NCBI GenBank assembly: GCA_037102815.1
Contig: BTPP01000004.1
Coordinates: forward strand, 2,604,001 to 2,668,000
Length of the DNA stretch: 64,000 nt
Reading direction: 5' to 3'
Source: Neurospora intermedia
Taxonomy: Eukaryota > Ascomycota > Sordariomycetes > Sordariales > Sordariaceae
Shown here: piece by piece, positions 1-12,154 of the stretch
Layout: every line of letters starts with the position of its first letter
How positions within the stretch are numbered: the first letter of the stretch is position 1
The notes under the pieces: generated by a model
Told to the model about the DNA's origin: nothing
Database searches by the model: none
The model's input: only the letters and a program-made list of their open reading frames with translations
Made by a program: the position numbers and the translations under genes

Positions 1-183
1 TCTGGAATCAACTGAAACGACCCACCGATACGATCCACTACTAGGAACCTTCTCTTCCTTGGCATCATTCCTCACCAACACGCGCCTTCGCCTTTCCTCG
101 CCAAGTTGGACGACCGTCGGGCATACCTATTTTTGCACTCGCACTCCGAGTCCTCCTCACGAACCTGGTAGAGTACCGTAAAA

Positions 184-3100
184 ATGGAGCCACTACCCTT
201 ACCCACCAGTTTGGCTGAGGTGGAACAGGTAAGAGGAATCGTGATAAGAGGATGGCGGATTATTGAACCAGGACGCCCGTAGAGACCACGAGGCTAACAC
301 GACTCACTTCTGCTGACAGTTGATAATAGCTCTCTATCAGCCAAACCCCCCTGAGACCGTCTCACGCATCCAGGAGATCCTCCAGAGGTTGCAAAAGTCC
401 CCCGAGGGTTGGCAACTTGCCCAGAGCTTGATTGGAAACCCAAATGACAACATCAAATTCTATGCGGCCTTGACAATTATTGTAAAACTCAACAAAGACA
501 GGTAGGTACCTTTGCCATGCCATTCCTCTTTCCCGTTAGGCCTTAGCAGACTGACAAACTCACCAAAGTGCCAACCTCAACGACGATGAGGCAAAGGAGC
601 TGCTTCAAAACATCCTTGGCTGGACAATAGCATCGTGCGCCCAGGGTGTTGCTCCCTTTGTGATCAAAAAGTTGTGCGTTGCTCTTGCCACATTCTTCAT
701 CCACTTTTCTCAGCTATGGCCCAACTGCCTTCGGCACTTCCTTCACAGTCTCGATATCGGACGGGCTACCCCTATCGAGGCATTGGACGACGCTCTAGAG
801 ACTCCTATCATTGCCAACAATCTTGAAATTTCGAAACTCAAGGTCGCCGTCTGGTTCGCAACCTCCCTTGTTGAAGAAGTCGGGAAGACGGATATGAATT
901 CGATCAAGTACATCCATGTACACGAGCGTCTCGTTCGTAATGCCTTCGACTTGGCCTCATTGCTAGCACGCGGATTCCTCCCATCAGATGACGCCTACCA
1001 GACTCAGGGGGAGTCGCTTGTCTGTTTTCAGGTGAGTGAAAGAAACAGGTTTATCTCAGGGTTGCCGATATGGACGAACTGGACGCTGACGATCATGTAG
1101 GCCTGGATTCTCTATGCTCAGCGACTGTCCTCAAATACCGATGTTCTAGTGACACATCTACGGGAACTTGTTGGCCCGGCTCTCAACTGCTTCGCCATCG
1201 ACGATGTATTCCAGCCGGCCGCCGAACTCTTCAGTGACGTACTGAGCAATTATTCGGGATTCTTCACAGAGGCACATTATGCGTCATTGGCCTCTTTGTT
1301 CGACAGCGAATGGGCGGCAGAACACTACAACAGGGTCATTCACGGCGATCATCAGCTTGATGGCATTTCATTTGGTCTTCTCATGCTTGCGTATGGTGAT
1401 GCCAAGGTGTCGGATCTCATGTGTAGCACAGACGAGCGGTCCCAGAGGTTTCTGGCCAGGCTGGCTGGTCTTCTCGCTGCTGATGGCTATCTGGTGGGCG
1501 AGGATTCGATATTTGTCCCTGCCCTGGAGTTCTGGGCCACGTTCGTCGAAACCATGATCGACAATATTTACTCGGAAGACGAAGCAAAAGTAAACGTCTG
1601 GCGCTCGCATGCTGAGCAACACCTCAAGAGCGTCGTGTCGAACTGCTGGAGGAAGGCACAATGGCCCCCTGCAGAGACTTTCGCCGAATGGGATTCCAAT
1701 GAGCGTGTCGGCTTTACGGATGCGAGAAAAGACATAGCGGATATGCTACAATCTATATTCACTCTCGAGAATCTCACTCTGGTCTCATTTTTCTCTGGTC
1801 TTTTCCTCCAGGCCCTCTCTGTTCAGTCATGGGCCGAAGTTGAGGCATCGGCATTCTGTCTCGGATCCCTGTCCGACTGTATCACCGAAGACCCCCAATA
1901 TGACGTGGAGTTAAGCAAGGTCTTTGCTTCACCTTTTTTTGATCTTCTCGGCCAGGCTCAAGGTCCGATCCCGCTACGTCTGCGCCAGACAGGTCTTTTG
2001 CTCATTGAGCGGTACTGTGAGTATTTTGAGCGCCATTCCGAGTATCTTCCTCATGCGCTCAACCTGCTATTCGCGGCCGTTGGCGACCCTGTTCTTGGTG
2101 GGCCTTCTGCGAAATCCATCTCGACTCTCTGCTCGTCGTGTCGCTGCATTCTCACGAGCGAAGCACCGGCCTTCATCATGCACTACCAAACAATTCGTAG
2201 CAGACAGGTTCTCGACTCCCTTGCAGAGGAACGTATCATCCTTGCCATTGCTTCTATCATCCAGGCCATTCCGGACGCCAATCAGAAGCTGGCTGTCTTT
2301 GAAAACCTCTACTCGATCATCAAGGCAGATTGCGAGCGTGCTGTCCAGCTCAAACAGCAGCCCAGCATATTGAACCTGTCTGACCCCAACTTCTTGCGCG
2401 GTGTTGAGCAACCAGGCGATGTTCCTTCTGCCGATGAAGTCTCTCAGCAACTCGCCGTCCGCGCTCTCCGATCGCTGCAAAGTATGGCCAAGGGTATGCA
2501 GGATGTCAAAGAGCATGCGGTTGACATTGATGCCGATCCATTCTTCGCCAACCAGGACCCGAAACTCTCTGCTATCCAATCCGATATCCTCAATGTCTTG
2601 GTCGAGATGCAGAAAAATTTCAACACCAGCGGAGAGATCGTTGAGATAATATGCATCATCTTTCGAGCAGGGTTTTCAGAGACCGAGCCGGGCCCGTTCG
2701 TGTTCCCTCCTGAAGTCGTGACAAACTTCCTCAGTCAACAAAGATTCGAAACGCCTAGGCTGGGCACTTTGTTGAGCACAGCATGCTCGTTTGTCGGAAG
2801 TCTGTACAGGGGACCAAAGAATATGGTTCCATCTTTACTGGCTCAGCTACTGCCTTGGGTAATCAACATGCTCAGTAGTCTTCCGGAACCAGAAAGCGAC
2901 ACGGAAGTAGCCCAGAACGGCATTTGCTTCGTGGATAAGATTATGACAAGATACCCGGAGGTGGTGTTCCAGATTCAGCCGTCACAGATGCTCGAGTTCT
3001 TTTTCATGTTCTCGCTCAAGGTCCTAAACGGGAAGGAACCTCTGCCGAAGACAGCGTCGGCGGAATTTTGGGTATGTCTCTTCGGGCTTCTTGAATGATT

Positions 3101-3562
3101 AGCCAAAATGTTTGCTGTACTAACATGTTCAATCAGAGTAACTTCATTACCCTCAAGTCTGATTCACCCGATCTCCAGGGAACCATCAACGCCGCCATGG
3201 AGCACCTCGGGCCGCTTATATCGCAGACTCTCATCCAAAATATCGGGGGCAACGCTGCAAGAAGCGAGCTAGACAAGCTAAGTGACCCTCTCAAAAAGCT
3301 TGTGACGAGCCAAGTGCGTTCAAAGCAGTGGCTCGAACAGGCGCTCTTCGACCCCAGTTTCCCCGGTCAGCAGGTAGGCAACGACGAGAAGTCAACCTTT
3401 TTGAGGAAGATTATTGGGTAAGTCTGTCAGCTCTTCGGTTCTTACGTATACAAACTGCTAACCTACAATTTATCCAGATTGAGAGGGGCGAGGGCCACCA
3501 ACCAGGTAGTTAGAGAGTTCTGGCTGGCTTGCAGGGGTTCAAACTTTTCATATGCTTCCTAG
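184..3562 (+). CDS. Importin-beta family karyopherin, importin-13 type
   Basis: Nuclear transport receptor of the importin-beta superfamily; members of the importin-13 branch carry cargo across the nuclear pore under Ran control. Six exons: 184-228, 320-501, 569-1031, 1101-3071, 3137-3417 and 3478-3562, giving 1008 residues, the usual size for the family. Introns are 60-91 nt with GTAAGA, GTAGGT, GTGAGT, GTATGT and GTAAGT donors. The protein is a helical, leucine-rich repeat solenoid. The N-terminal part contains IGNPNDNIKFYAALT, which matches the importin N-terminal (Ran-binding) region. The C-terminus LRGARATNQVVREFWLACRG followed by SNFSYAS is typical of fungal importin-13-like karyopherins. 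The start is the ATG just after GTAAA; its short first exon encodes MEPLPLPTSLAEVEQ. The closest named relatives I recall are S. pombe Kap111 and S. cerevisiae Kap122/Pdr6; which of these is the orthologue is uncertain. The family call is firm. Confidence 0.88.
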
Positions 3563-4198
3563 GCTTGTGCAATGGTACTTACGAGCCTAAAAACTGGATA
3601 GAGATTATGAAGGAACTTTTGTAACCTTTTCTCTGTAATAAGTCGAATTTGCTCTTTCCTATGCAGGTTATCTTGACAAAGGCTCTTGAAAGCGTCATTC
3701 GGACATGGTAGGCAACGTTGTAAGCCAAAGTGGGACCTGGTTACTGTTTTAGTCGACAATACATGGTGTAAATCATTCTCTCAAAATGCTACTCAATTTA
3801 TCATCAGGCACACACTTACCGATGATGTGCTTCTTGTGTATAAGGGTTATGAAGCGAGCGAGCAAGGGCTCGACCAAGAGCTCTATTGTGTCTAGACGTG
3901 GTCCTAGCGTCACCACCATCTATAACCCTGCCAAGCCCCAGGTGCATCAAGAGTGGGCGGTCATCCTTCCATACACAACCCTCATTCTTCAACCACAGTT
4001 CGTCCTATCTCCAGTCGAGCTTCACCAAGACGGAATTCACTACGTCTCAGTGTAAGTTCAAACACCCAGTCACTATGTGCTCACAAAAGGAAGCTGTCCC
4101 TTTCAGGACAGTTCTTAGGTTTTTGTTTGTGACACGAAAACTAACACGCACGGCAGGACACTGTGATTAGTCTTTGGAGGTAAACCCTCTCCCACATC
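3563..4198. other. Intergenic: karyopherin 3' region and TrpRS 5' region
   Basis: No gene recognised. Short open frames here have no family resemblance. A GTAAGT near 4052 and a CAG near 4157 could bound a 5'-leader intron of the downstream tRNA synthetase, but nothing confirms it. Confidence 0.5.
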
Positions 4199-5707
4199 AT
4201 GAAGTCCCTCACCAGGCCCTACGGCCTTATGTGCCGGCACAGCCTTACTGCTTCTCTCATCACTAGAGCATCAAATCTCCAACAACGACCTTATTCTTCT
4301 AATCCCTCGTCCGAGACATCCGCAACAACAAGCGCAACACCAACCAAAAAGGCACAAAGACAAGTAATCTTCTCCGGCATCCAGCCCACAGGCATACCGC
4401 ACTTGGGCAACTACCTCGGCGCCCTTCAGCAATGGAAGCGCATGCAGGACAGCGCGGATCCTGAGACGACGGATCTCATTTTCTCCGTGGTTGACCTGCA
4501 CGCCATCACCGTGCCGCAGCAGCGCGGCAACCTCAAGAAATGGAAGAGAGAAATGCTTGCGGCGCTGCTGGCCATCGGCTTGGACCCTAAGAGGTGCACC
4601 ATCTTTTACCAGAGCATGGTGCCAGGGCACTCAGAGTTGCAGTGGATTTTGAGTTGTACAGCTAGCACGGGGTATTTGTCTAGGATGACGCAGTGGAAGG
4701 TGAGTTTCTTTGAGGTTATTGTTCGATGAGAGAGAAAGAGAGAGACAGAGAGAGAGAGAGAGCGAGCGAGCGGGGGAAAGGTTTGAACACGAGACCAGCG
4801 GCTGATGGTATGTGTGTGGAAATCACTCTACTACAGAGCAAACTACAATTAGCAGACGACGCCCACGTGCTAGATGACAAGGCCAAATCCTCTCTCAAGC
4901 ACGGCTTGTTCTCTTACCCCATCCTTCAAGCGGCGGATATCCTCGTTCACAGGGCGACCCATGTCCCCGTCGGCGAAGATCAGAGGCAGCATCTGGAGTT
5001 TGCTAGGGAATGCGTGACCAACTTCAACCACGCCTATAAGGGTAAGGTGTTGGTAGCTCCCGAGACGATTTTGTGTAAGTGCATCGTCATGTCTTCTCAA
5101 CCCGTGGCCCTTCCGCTTAGAATACCTCGAGTCTCAAGTGACTGCTTCGACAACTAACCACTTTCCCATATTATACACAGCTCCAACAAAACGCGTAATG
5201 TCTCTCCAACTTCCCACCAAAAAAATGTCTAAATCCGACCCCGACCCCTCCTCCCGCATCCTCCTTACCGACACCCCCTCCGAGATCCACACCAAGATCC
5301 TCAAAGCGCGGACCGACTCGCTCACGCCTTCCCTGGGCATCACCTTCGACCCGATCCAACGCCCGGGCGTCTCCAACCTGCTTCAGCTGCTCAGCCATTT
5401 TGATATGCAAAATCGTTCCGCGCAGGAGATCGCGGCCCAGATTAATGCTCAAGTTATGGGCAACCATGGTGGGCTGGGAGGAGAAGGGGAGGAGAATCCG
5501 TTGAGGAAGTTAAAGGAGAGGGTGAGCGAGGTGGTGCAGAGAGAGCTGAATCCGATTAGGGAGAAATATTTGAAGCTGTTGCAGGAGGATGGGGGGAAGG
5601 AGGGAGGTTATTTGGATGAGGTCATTCGAGAGGGGGCGAGGAAGGCTAATGAGAGTGCGGAGAGGACGATGAATAGGGTTAGGAGGGCTGTGGAGTTGGG
5701 TGCTTGA
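4199..5707 (+). CDS. msw1: Tryptophanyl-tRNA synthetase, mitochondrial
   Basis: Class I aminoacyl-tRNA synthetase that charges mitochondrial tRNA-Trp. Three exons: 4199-4699, 4837-5074 and 5181-5707, giving 421 residues. The bacterial-type core starts at about residue 53 (RQVIFSGIQPTG). The class I signature HLGN is at residues 68-71 and KMSKS is at 261-265. Also present are LIFSVVDLHAIT, the QADDAHVLDDKAK-like segment and VGEDQRQHLE, all standard for TrpRS. The first ~50 residues are basic and rich in Ser/Thr (MKSLTRPYGLMCRHSL and onwards, then QQRPYSS), consistent with a mitochondrial presequence; the import is inferred. Intron 1 (4700-4836) contains a purine GA repeat. The gene is convergent with uS10m, another mitochondrial translation gene. 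The yeast orthologue is MSW1. Confidence 0.93.
4733..4770 (+). repeat. GA-rich simple repeat inside TrpRS intron 1
   Basis: A run of GAGA with minor interruptions that grades into GAGC units, lying wholly within the first intron (4700-4836). It does not affect coding. It is likely length-polymorphic. Confidence 0.8.
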
Positions 5708-6075
5708 GGACATGCAGAGTGGGAGGTTGTTGTAAGATAGATACTGGGTGATCTGGTCCGGACACATTTTCGGTAGATAAAAGCTATATGGGATGTCTGT
5801 ATTGCCTAGAATCTGGCCGTCGTTCCCATGGTGCTTCCTCGCATCGATCGCCTCCACTGGCAATTTCCGTCTAGTCTTTCTCGTGCACAGCACAGTCGAG
5901 CCATGATCGTCTCCTGATCTGTACTATACATTTCTTATGCTACAGTATCTATACACAAAGGACGGGCCATATGCTGAAGACAAAAGGGACAAACCTGACC
6001 AGAGAGAGACAGACAACAAGAACAACCACCCAGACTTAAAGGACTTGAGACGGGACCAGCAGTTGGTGTATCCGT
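5708..6075. other. Convergent 3' region between TrpRS and uS10m
   Basis: About 370 bp shared by two converging genes. It should hold both 3' UTRs and poly(A) sites. No other feature is seen. Confidence 0.5.
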
Positions 6076-7287
6076 TTAGCGTCCACCCGAAATCCGGAGT
6101 CTCTCCTTGGCAAGGAAGTCCTCGAAGTTGCCGACACCCTTCATGTCGCTGACATGGCTGAGGTGTTCCCACCTGGTCTCCAGAAGTTTCTCCACCTCGC
6201 TCTTGCTCTCGTCCATGGCCTTGCTGACACCTGTTTGGTTTGGAGACGCTGGTTAGCATACAGGCAACCCAAAAACAGTCTTCCGAAACAAATGTGGGAC
6301 GGTAATCCACGTATCCACGTACCAAGCTTGCTGAACTCCCAAACGTTGGCCTTCATACCGATACCATAGTAGGCATGCTTCTGCAAGAAGGCCAACCACA
6401 GCTGCACCGTCTCCGGGTGGCCGTCCTTGATCTGGATCAGTCTTCTGAGTGTGACACGCTCAAAGTTTTCCTGCGACTTCTTGAAAATGAAATGCGACTT
6501 GGGCACGGTCCAGCGTTCGATCATACGCGGCAGGGGAACGGGGCCGAAGGCAGGCAGGCCGAGGTAGTAGGCGGCGCGAAGGGCGAAGTCGCAGAAGAAC
6601 TCGAGGTTGCGGATCGAATAGGACCGGAGCTGGAGGTCGCACGAGGGAACGCCATACTCGGCTTCGCGACGAAGCGGCTGGAGGTAGAGGGCCTCGAGGG
6701 AGCGGGGCATACGGGACATGATCACCTCCTGCTCCTCGGGTTCCACGGCGGCGGCAGCGGCGGCCTTGGCTTTCTTCTGGTCCTTGGGGGCCTCGGTGGT
6801 CGTCGTGATCCGGGCGATCGGTGTGGTGCTAGCAGCATATACCGGTCAGTCATTCTGCACCGCCTGGGCTGGTTCGGTTATGTGACGATAGATGGAGGGA
6901 GGGAGGGCGTGCACATCGGCGGGGTCTTCGACGAGCGGGTGGGCGGGTTTCGGAGGCACGGCGACGTTATCGAGGAGGATGATTTGCGGCAATGGTTACT
7001 AACCTCGCCTTAGAGGCGCCATCGGGACCTGTGGTCCTACTCAACTCTTAGCCCTGCCCGCGCATACTCAAGGATCTCAGCAGCACTCTGGTCACTTACA
7101 CGGAAGCATTGCGCCGGAGCTGGGGCAACGGCTGGAAGACGCTCTGGGCGGACCGGAGGGTCGCAAGAGGCTGCCGTCCCCAAGCAGATTAGACAACTAT
7201 CCCACAAGCGCACACATCTTACAAACGCATGAGGAGAAGTCTTACCGCCCGTCCCTGAAGGGACCGTACTACTGGCCTTATTATCAT
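6076..7287 (-). CDS. rsm10: Mitochondrial small-subunit ribosomal protein uS10m (Rsm10)
   Basis: Component of the mitochondrial 37S ribosomal subunit head. Five exons, read on the minus strand: 7287-7246, 7170-7100, 7036-7004, 6828-6323 and 6230-6076, giving 268 residues. The S10 domain lies at about residues 125-230, with QLRSYSIRNLEFF, PKSHFIFKKSQENFERVTLR and LRRLIQIKDGHPETVQLW. The C-terminal extension has KAMDESKSEVEKLLETRWEH. The N-terminus MIIRPVVRSLQGRAPLATLR is basic and lacks acids, as expected of a presequence. An Ala/Lys-rich linker precedes the domain. Three small exons encode the leader, so the start depends on splice reading; every junction keeps frame, and ATG 7287-7285 is the first that yields the presequence. 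A 30-codon upstream frame overlaps this start (separate entry). Confidence 0.88.
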
Positions 7288-7376
7288 CTTCGCTCTGGGT
7301 GGTCTGGGAGATTGAACGTCTCCAAGTTGCCGTCGCGCGCTGCGCGGATCAACCGAGTTTTTAGCGCAGGTTCCAT
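7284..7376 (-). promoter_or_regulatory. Upstream ORF overlapping the uS10m start codon
   Basis: On the minus strand an ATG at 7376-7374 opens a 30-codon frame. Its TGA (7286-7284) shares two bases with the uS10m ATG (7287-7285). If the transcript starts upstream of 7376, ribosomes would have to leak past this ATG or reinitiate. The transcript start is unknown, so a regulatory role is inference. Confidence 0.4.
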
Positions 7377-7931
7377 ACTGGGGGTCAATTCGGGGTTCTT
7401 ATCGATAAGGAACTGGTGACGCCCATTTCTCAACTACCAAAACATCACCACCACAGAGAGCGAACAGAAGCAAAATAACAAGTCACTGGTAGCATAGGAG
7501 ACATCAAGTGGTTGTCAAACATTGGATTGTCCGATGTTCGGCTTCTCAGGGTCCGGTTCTGTGACGTCGCGGCTATCTAACGGAGATTTCTCCATCATTC
7601 CTATCAAAGATAAAAAAAAAAAAAAGTCCTGGCCATCTCGCAACAAATGGCAGAGATGCCTTCTCTGATCGCCACGCGGACGAGGGATACTGTTGTGCAG
7701 TCGAACTAAAGCTCAAGACTGAAATAACACTATAAATCCCACACAATATTGCCCTGCATCATGCCAATCCTCTGTCGTGTCGACCAAGGTCAACCGACGA
7801 GGAGCCGGAAGCGGCGTTTTGATATCGATGTCGCATCGTTGCTTGCTGCAACAATCGCGTGCATATGATGTTGTTTGTGGTACGGTCGTAGGTGTCCCGC
7901 AGGATAATTTGACCATAGGGTGTTGTTCGGA
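7288..7931. other. uS10m promoter/leader and Fcf2 3' region
   Basis: No gene is supported. It holds a 14-base A tract near 7611-7624 and a stretch of mixed composition. It should contain the uS10m promoter and the Fcf2 3' UTR, since both genes run on the minus strand. Confidence 0.5.
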
Positions 7932-8777
7932 TCACTTGCGCTTTCTCCTTCCGTTGACGAGCTTCTTGTAGAAGTTCTTTCCTCCGCTCTGCTTCTTCTC
8001 CTGGATGCCGTGGTACTTGTTCTTGTACTTGTCAACAACCTCAGCACCAAGAACCTCCTCGACAATGGTCCGCTTCCTCTCCTTGCGGGTAAGTCGGCTG
8101 TCACGACCGTCAGTAGCACCAGCAATGATAGTGCCAACTTGAGAGAACTCGGGCACAAAGTCCTTGCGAGTGTCCTTCTTGAAGTATTGCTTTCCCATGG
8201 CGACAACCTCACGCATTCTCAGAATTTGCAAGTCTCTCTTTAGCTCAGGGGTCAGGTTCGTACGGGGCATGTTAAACCAGTCGGCGCCAGCGTCATTCTT
8301 AGGTCCCTGTTTCTCTAGTCAGCATACTGATCTGCAAAGTCGTAGAGCAGGAACGGAAGAGAAAGAAGGATGTCCAGTCAGAGTAACTATGAACATAAAG
8401 GTAATCATTATGGTGCAGACAGCAACCCCATGACGGGGCGCCGACCTGCGTCATGAAAAAATGGGATAGATTTTCATCATGGAAGGGATGTGATGCGTGC
8501 TGAGGACTGCTCAACATACCTTGCTCTTATCCTTGGATTGGGGCACCCGAACCGACAACTTCTTGGACTTGTTCTCCAAGGTTGGCTTCACCACCTCAGC
8601 AGGAGCGGCCGAGGGAGCCGCAACCACTACGGGGATTTGCGCTGCGGGTGCAACAGCAGCGTCTTGCTGGGGAGCCGCGACAGCATTTGAGCTGTCCGAG
8701 TTCGCAAGGCGAGACTCGGCTTCAGCAAGGAGTTTGTCGATCTCAGCATCGGACAAGCCGAGTACAGAAGCCGCCAT
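7932..8777 (-). CDS. fcf2: rRNA-processing protein Fcf2 (DNTTIP2/Tdif2 family)
   Basis: Nucleolar factor needed for early pre-18S rRNA cleavages in yeast. Two exons on the minus strand: 8777-8520 and 8306-7932, giving 210 residues. The N-terminal third (MAASVLGLSDAEIDKLLAEA) is a predicted helix followed by an Ala/Pro/Val-rich linker. The conserved Fcf2 domain fills the C-terminal half: DWFNMPRTNLTPELKRDLQI, then MREVVAMGKQYFKKD, QVGTIIAGATDGRDSRLTRK and the very basic tail ending NFYKKLVNGRRKRK. The 213-nt intron has a GTATGT donor. Its 5' end faces HAP5 across ~1.3 kb, so the two genes may share a bidirectional promoter region. Confidence in the family is high. Confidence 0.9.
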
Positions 8778-10055
8778 CTTGCTGGTCGGCCAGACGCACA
8801 GTTTCGTGAAATGAAAACTGTGGAAAAGCTGCTCAAGATTTGCAAGCAATTGGTGAGAGGGGAAGAGAAGGGAAGAAAAGTCGAAGCTTCACAGCAAAAT
8901 TGAGGACAAGAAAAGATAAATTTTTGAGTGGAGCCGGCGGGGAAATATCCAGGCGTCCGTTCCCATCTCGGCCAAGGCTTGGCATTGCTTGTGCCTGAGC
9001 TCCTCGGTCACGTGCACCTCTTGCACGACTGGAGCCAGGCCTCCAATGAGTTGGCAGTTCACAGCCCCGGGCCGTGCGTCATACATACCTCTGGGCGCGG
9101 AAAAATGAGGCTGGAGAGTGCCAGTTGTCAACGGTTGGGCTCGGGGCAGGGGCGGCCGCGACGTCGAGCAGAGCTTGTCAGGTAGCGCGCCACAGCTGCC
9201 AGTCGCTGTCTTTCGGCGTCGTTCTGCTGCAGACTGCAGTGAATGCTGCGGCAGTCATTTGGACGGGAGTTGTTGAAAGTCTTCAAAAGGTTCACTGATG
9301 CCCAACCTTTTGGTTTCTCCTTGTACTGAGTCTGACCGCTCTCACTCACAAATCATCATCTTACCGTCTTTCTTATTTCCATTGTCCGTCTCTTCACTCC
9401 TCCAGCATCTGTTTGAGTAAAGCCATTTGCTTCACAGGTACGTGCTTATCTGCTAGTCTGTCCATCTCATCCTCATCCGCCAGTTCCCGCGAATAGCATT
9501 TCCCAGCCTTTGGCTTCACGCCAAAAGACGGACCTACACCCCCATTCTCACCAATCATTTCACCTTCCTCACCAACTGGAGCTCTTGCCCGTGTGGCTCG
9601 TCCCGAAGTCAACGAGAGGCGAGCCCGGAGCAGCGAGTCGTCGTCCATTGACATTGAACTCCACCCACTTGCTCCCCTCTCCCCCCCCAAACAGGGAGTC
9701 CCGCCAATCAATCGCTCTGCCCAATCAAGCAGGATTTCTGAGTGAGAGTCAGTTTTGCGATCATCATTTGTCGGCTCCGTCCTAAGTAAACAAAGACCCC
9801 AAGGGGCTTGTCGACATCATAGATAGTTCTTTCTAAGCCCAACGCGCAGAAGCTAGACCTTCCTGGCTGGGAAACACAGAGAGCTCTTTCGGCAAAGCGC
9901 GACCATTACGCGACGCCAGCAGGACATTCAAGCTGAAGTTTTGTTACTACAGTCAGAGGTATATTGACATTGACCCAAGTCATCCAGTATAGGCCACCGA
10001 TTTGCGACCAACTAGTCCCCGTTTCCCCGCTGTTCGCCAAACATTGATATTCGCC
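8778..10055. other. Divergent promoter region between fcf2 and HAP5
   Basis: About 1.28 kb between divergent genes, holding both promoters and leaders. The side next to HAP5 (about 9350-9700) is rich in CT and CCTC runs, typical of transcript leaders in this group. No further gene is supported. Confidence 0.5.
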
Positions 10056-11082
10056 ATGGATCCCCAAAATCCGTCTTCGGCTGGGCATAACCAGCAACAA
10101 CGCCAGCAGCCCGTCTACGACACAAGCCAAGGCGGTCATTATGGTAAGTAATCGCCGTCTCAGCGCTTTCCGTTAGCGAACCGTTTACTCACCATGATAT
10201 GCTGTATAGGTGCCAGTGCTGCGGTTAGTACTCACCCTTTGCAAGCAGGCTTCTCAGTCCTATCACATCATAGTTGACAGTCTAACGCCTTTCATGTCGC
10301 TAGCTCTCTCAACAAGGCTTTGCTCCCTCAGACCTTTACACGGGAACATGGGCCAATGTTCATCAGGGCCTCCAGGGCAATTACAAGGAAATCCTGACAG
10401 CTTATTGGCAACAAACCATCAACCATCTCGAGAATGATACCCACGACTACAAGCTGCATCAGCTGCCCCTGGCACGAATCAAGAAGGTCATGAAGGCGGA
10501 TCCGGAAGTTAAGATGATCTCTGCCGAAGCACCTATCCTCTTCGCCAAGGGATGCGATATCTTTATCACCGAGTTAACGATGCGCGCATGGATTCATGCA
10601 GAGGAGAACAAGCGTCGCACTCTGCAGCGTAGCGACATCGCCTCGGCCTTATCCAAGTCCGACATGTTCGACTTTCTCATCGACATTGTACCCAGAGAAG
10701 AAGCTTCCACACACGCCAAGCGCGCGACTGGTCAGTCTGCTGCTGCTGCCGCGCAGGCTGCCCAAAACGCGGCCCAGCAAGCTCAGGGCATGCCGGGGGT
10801 TGCTGCGCCTAACCATGGCGGACAGCACCCCATGGCCGCTCCTGACTACACGCTAGGTGGCCATGCGATTGCGCCTGAGGCCGACTACCGCCAGCAGAAC
10901 ATGTACTCTGGCCAGGTACAACCCGGAGCCCCAGCGCCGTATGGACAACCTCAACCTCCCATGTATGACGTTGATGGCATGTACTACTCAACAATGCCTC
11001 CTCAGCAGGTACATACCTCTATCCGCTTCTCTACTCATCACGCTCGCCAGGCAACATGCTAACTTGACCACAGAACGCCTAG
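10056..11082 (+). CDS. hap5: CCAAT-binding complex subunit HAP5/HapE (AAB-1 type, NF-YC)
   Basis: Histone-fold subunit of the heterotrimeric CCAAT-binding transcription factor. Four exons: 10056-10143, 10210-10223 (14 nt), 10304-11008 and 11074-11082 (Asn-Ala-stop), giving 271 residues. The histone fold begins at [20 protein letters not shown] and runs through [20 protein letters not shown] and [19 protein letters not shown] to [15 protein letters not shown]. The segment just before it ([20 protein letters not shown] and the following [10 protein letters not shown]) is the region that fungal HAP5 proteins use to recruit a HAP4/HapX-type regulator. The C-terminus is rich in Gln, Pro and Ala. 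N. crassa AAB-1 is the described homologue and its size is similar. Exons 2 and 4 are tiny and were placed by splice motifs and frame; the start ATG lies in a CGCC-ATGG context. Confidence 0.93.
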
Positions 11083-12154
11083 GGCGCGCATTCTGGAGGA
11101 GATAAGATTGGAGAGTCTTCTACATCCCACCTGTCACGAACTTAAAGGCGGGAGCAGGAGTAATGAACTTACGGCTTCAAGTCACATTGGCATGGCGTCC
11201 ACCTTGGTCGCTTCTTTATTTACATGGTTCTTCATCTTCATTTGATAAGATTCAAAGACTGCCGATCCAACAATATACAAAGGCGTGGCGTAAATACGGG
11301 TTATTTCGTTTGTTTCAGGTCCGTACCATGGACGGAGGAAGGGTGCTTGGAAGGCTGGTCGGTTGGTTATGTCACAAGGATGTCTATCATGTTTTGCTCT
11401 TTCACTTTTTCTGTTTGAGCGTCTCGCGTTTGAGCCATCTCTGGTTCTATATGGTATTTTAGTTCATGGATCTGCGTTACATCCAGTGCCTTATGCATAA
11501 CCAATATAGTGATGAACTAAATAGTGAAGTTGAGTCTCTGTCATCACGTTTCAGAAGGGTGAAGACGAACGGACGCGTGGACGTTATCCTATAGACTCAC
11601 TACTACTTCACTTTCGCATTACTTTGACTTGTAGTCAAGTCACTTCGGCTCTCTTCCTTGTCCATTCACTGAATCAATTCCGTCTCTTTTCGTCCCTTCT
11701 CCATTTCCACTAAGAACCCAGCTTCTAAGCGGCAGGACCTTCACTGGGAGCAAGTAAGCCTCATCTTCCAACAACTCCAGTAGCGTATGCGGTAGGTATA
11801 TCGAGAGCCATAAAACACGTAATGTTCTCATAGGTATACAGCTGGCCTCGACTATACCTCCAGACTTGGGCAAATATACATCTATTTTTCTCTCTCTGTT
11901 TTCCGCCCTTCGCTCCTCACGCCTCACGTCAGATCACATTACCAGAATGAGCGTGATCTCGTTAACTCGTACTATTGCGTGAGGAGACTATTGAGAGCAC
12001 ATAATTGCAATGGCTATCAAATGTAAGGGGGGGGTGGCAGGATTTAAACGTAGTTGAACCGGTTGGCAACGAAAGTATCATGCTAAATATGGGGTATATT
12101 GAGTTACTGATTCAAGTTTTCAAACAGCAATACTATTAGTTCTCGACCGAGACA
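11083..12154. other. Convergent 3' region between HAP5 and sec15
   Basis: About 1.07 kb between converging genes. No coding feature is supported; open frames here are short and low in complexity. It presumably contains both 3' UTRs. Confidence 0.5.

Noticed and set aside
7284-7376. uORF as the N-terminus of an ankyrin protein
   Set aside because: Only 30 codons, ends at a stop in the uS10m start, no further repeats in frame.
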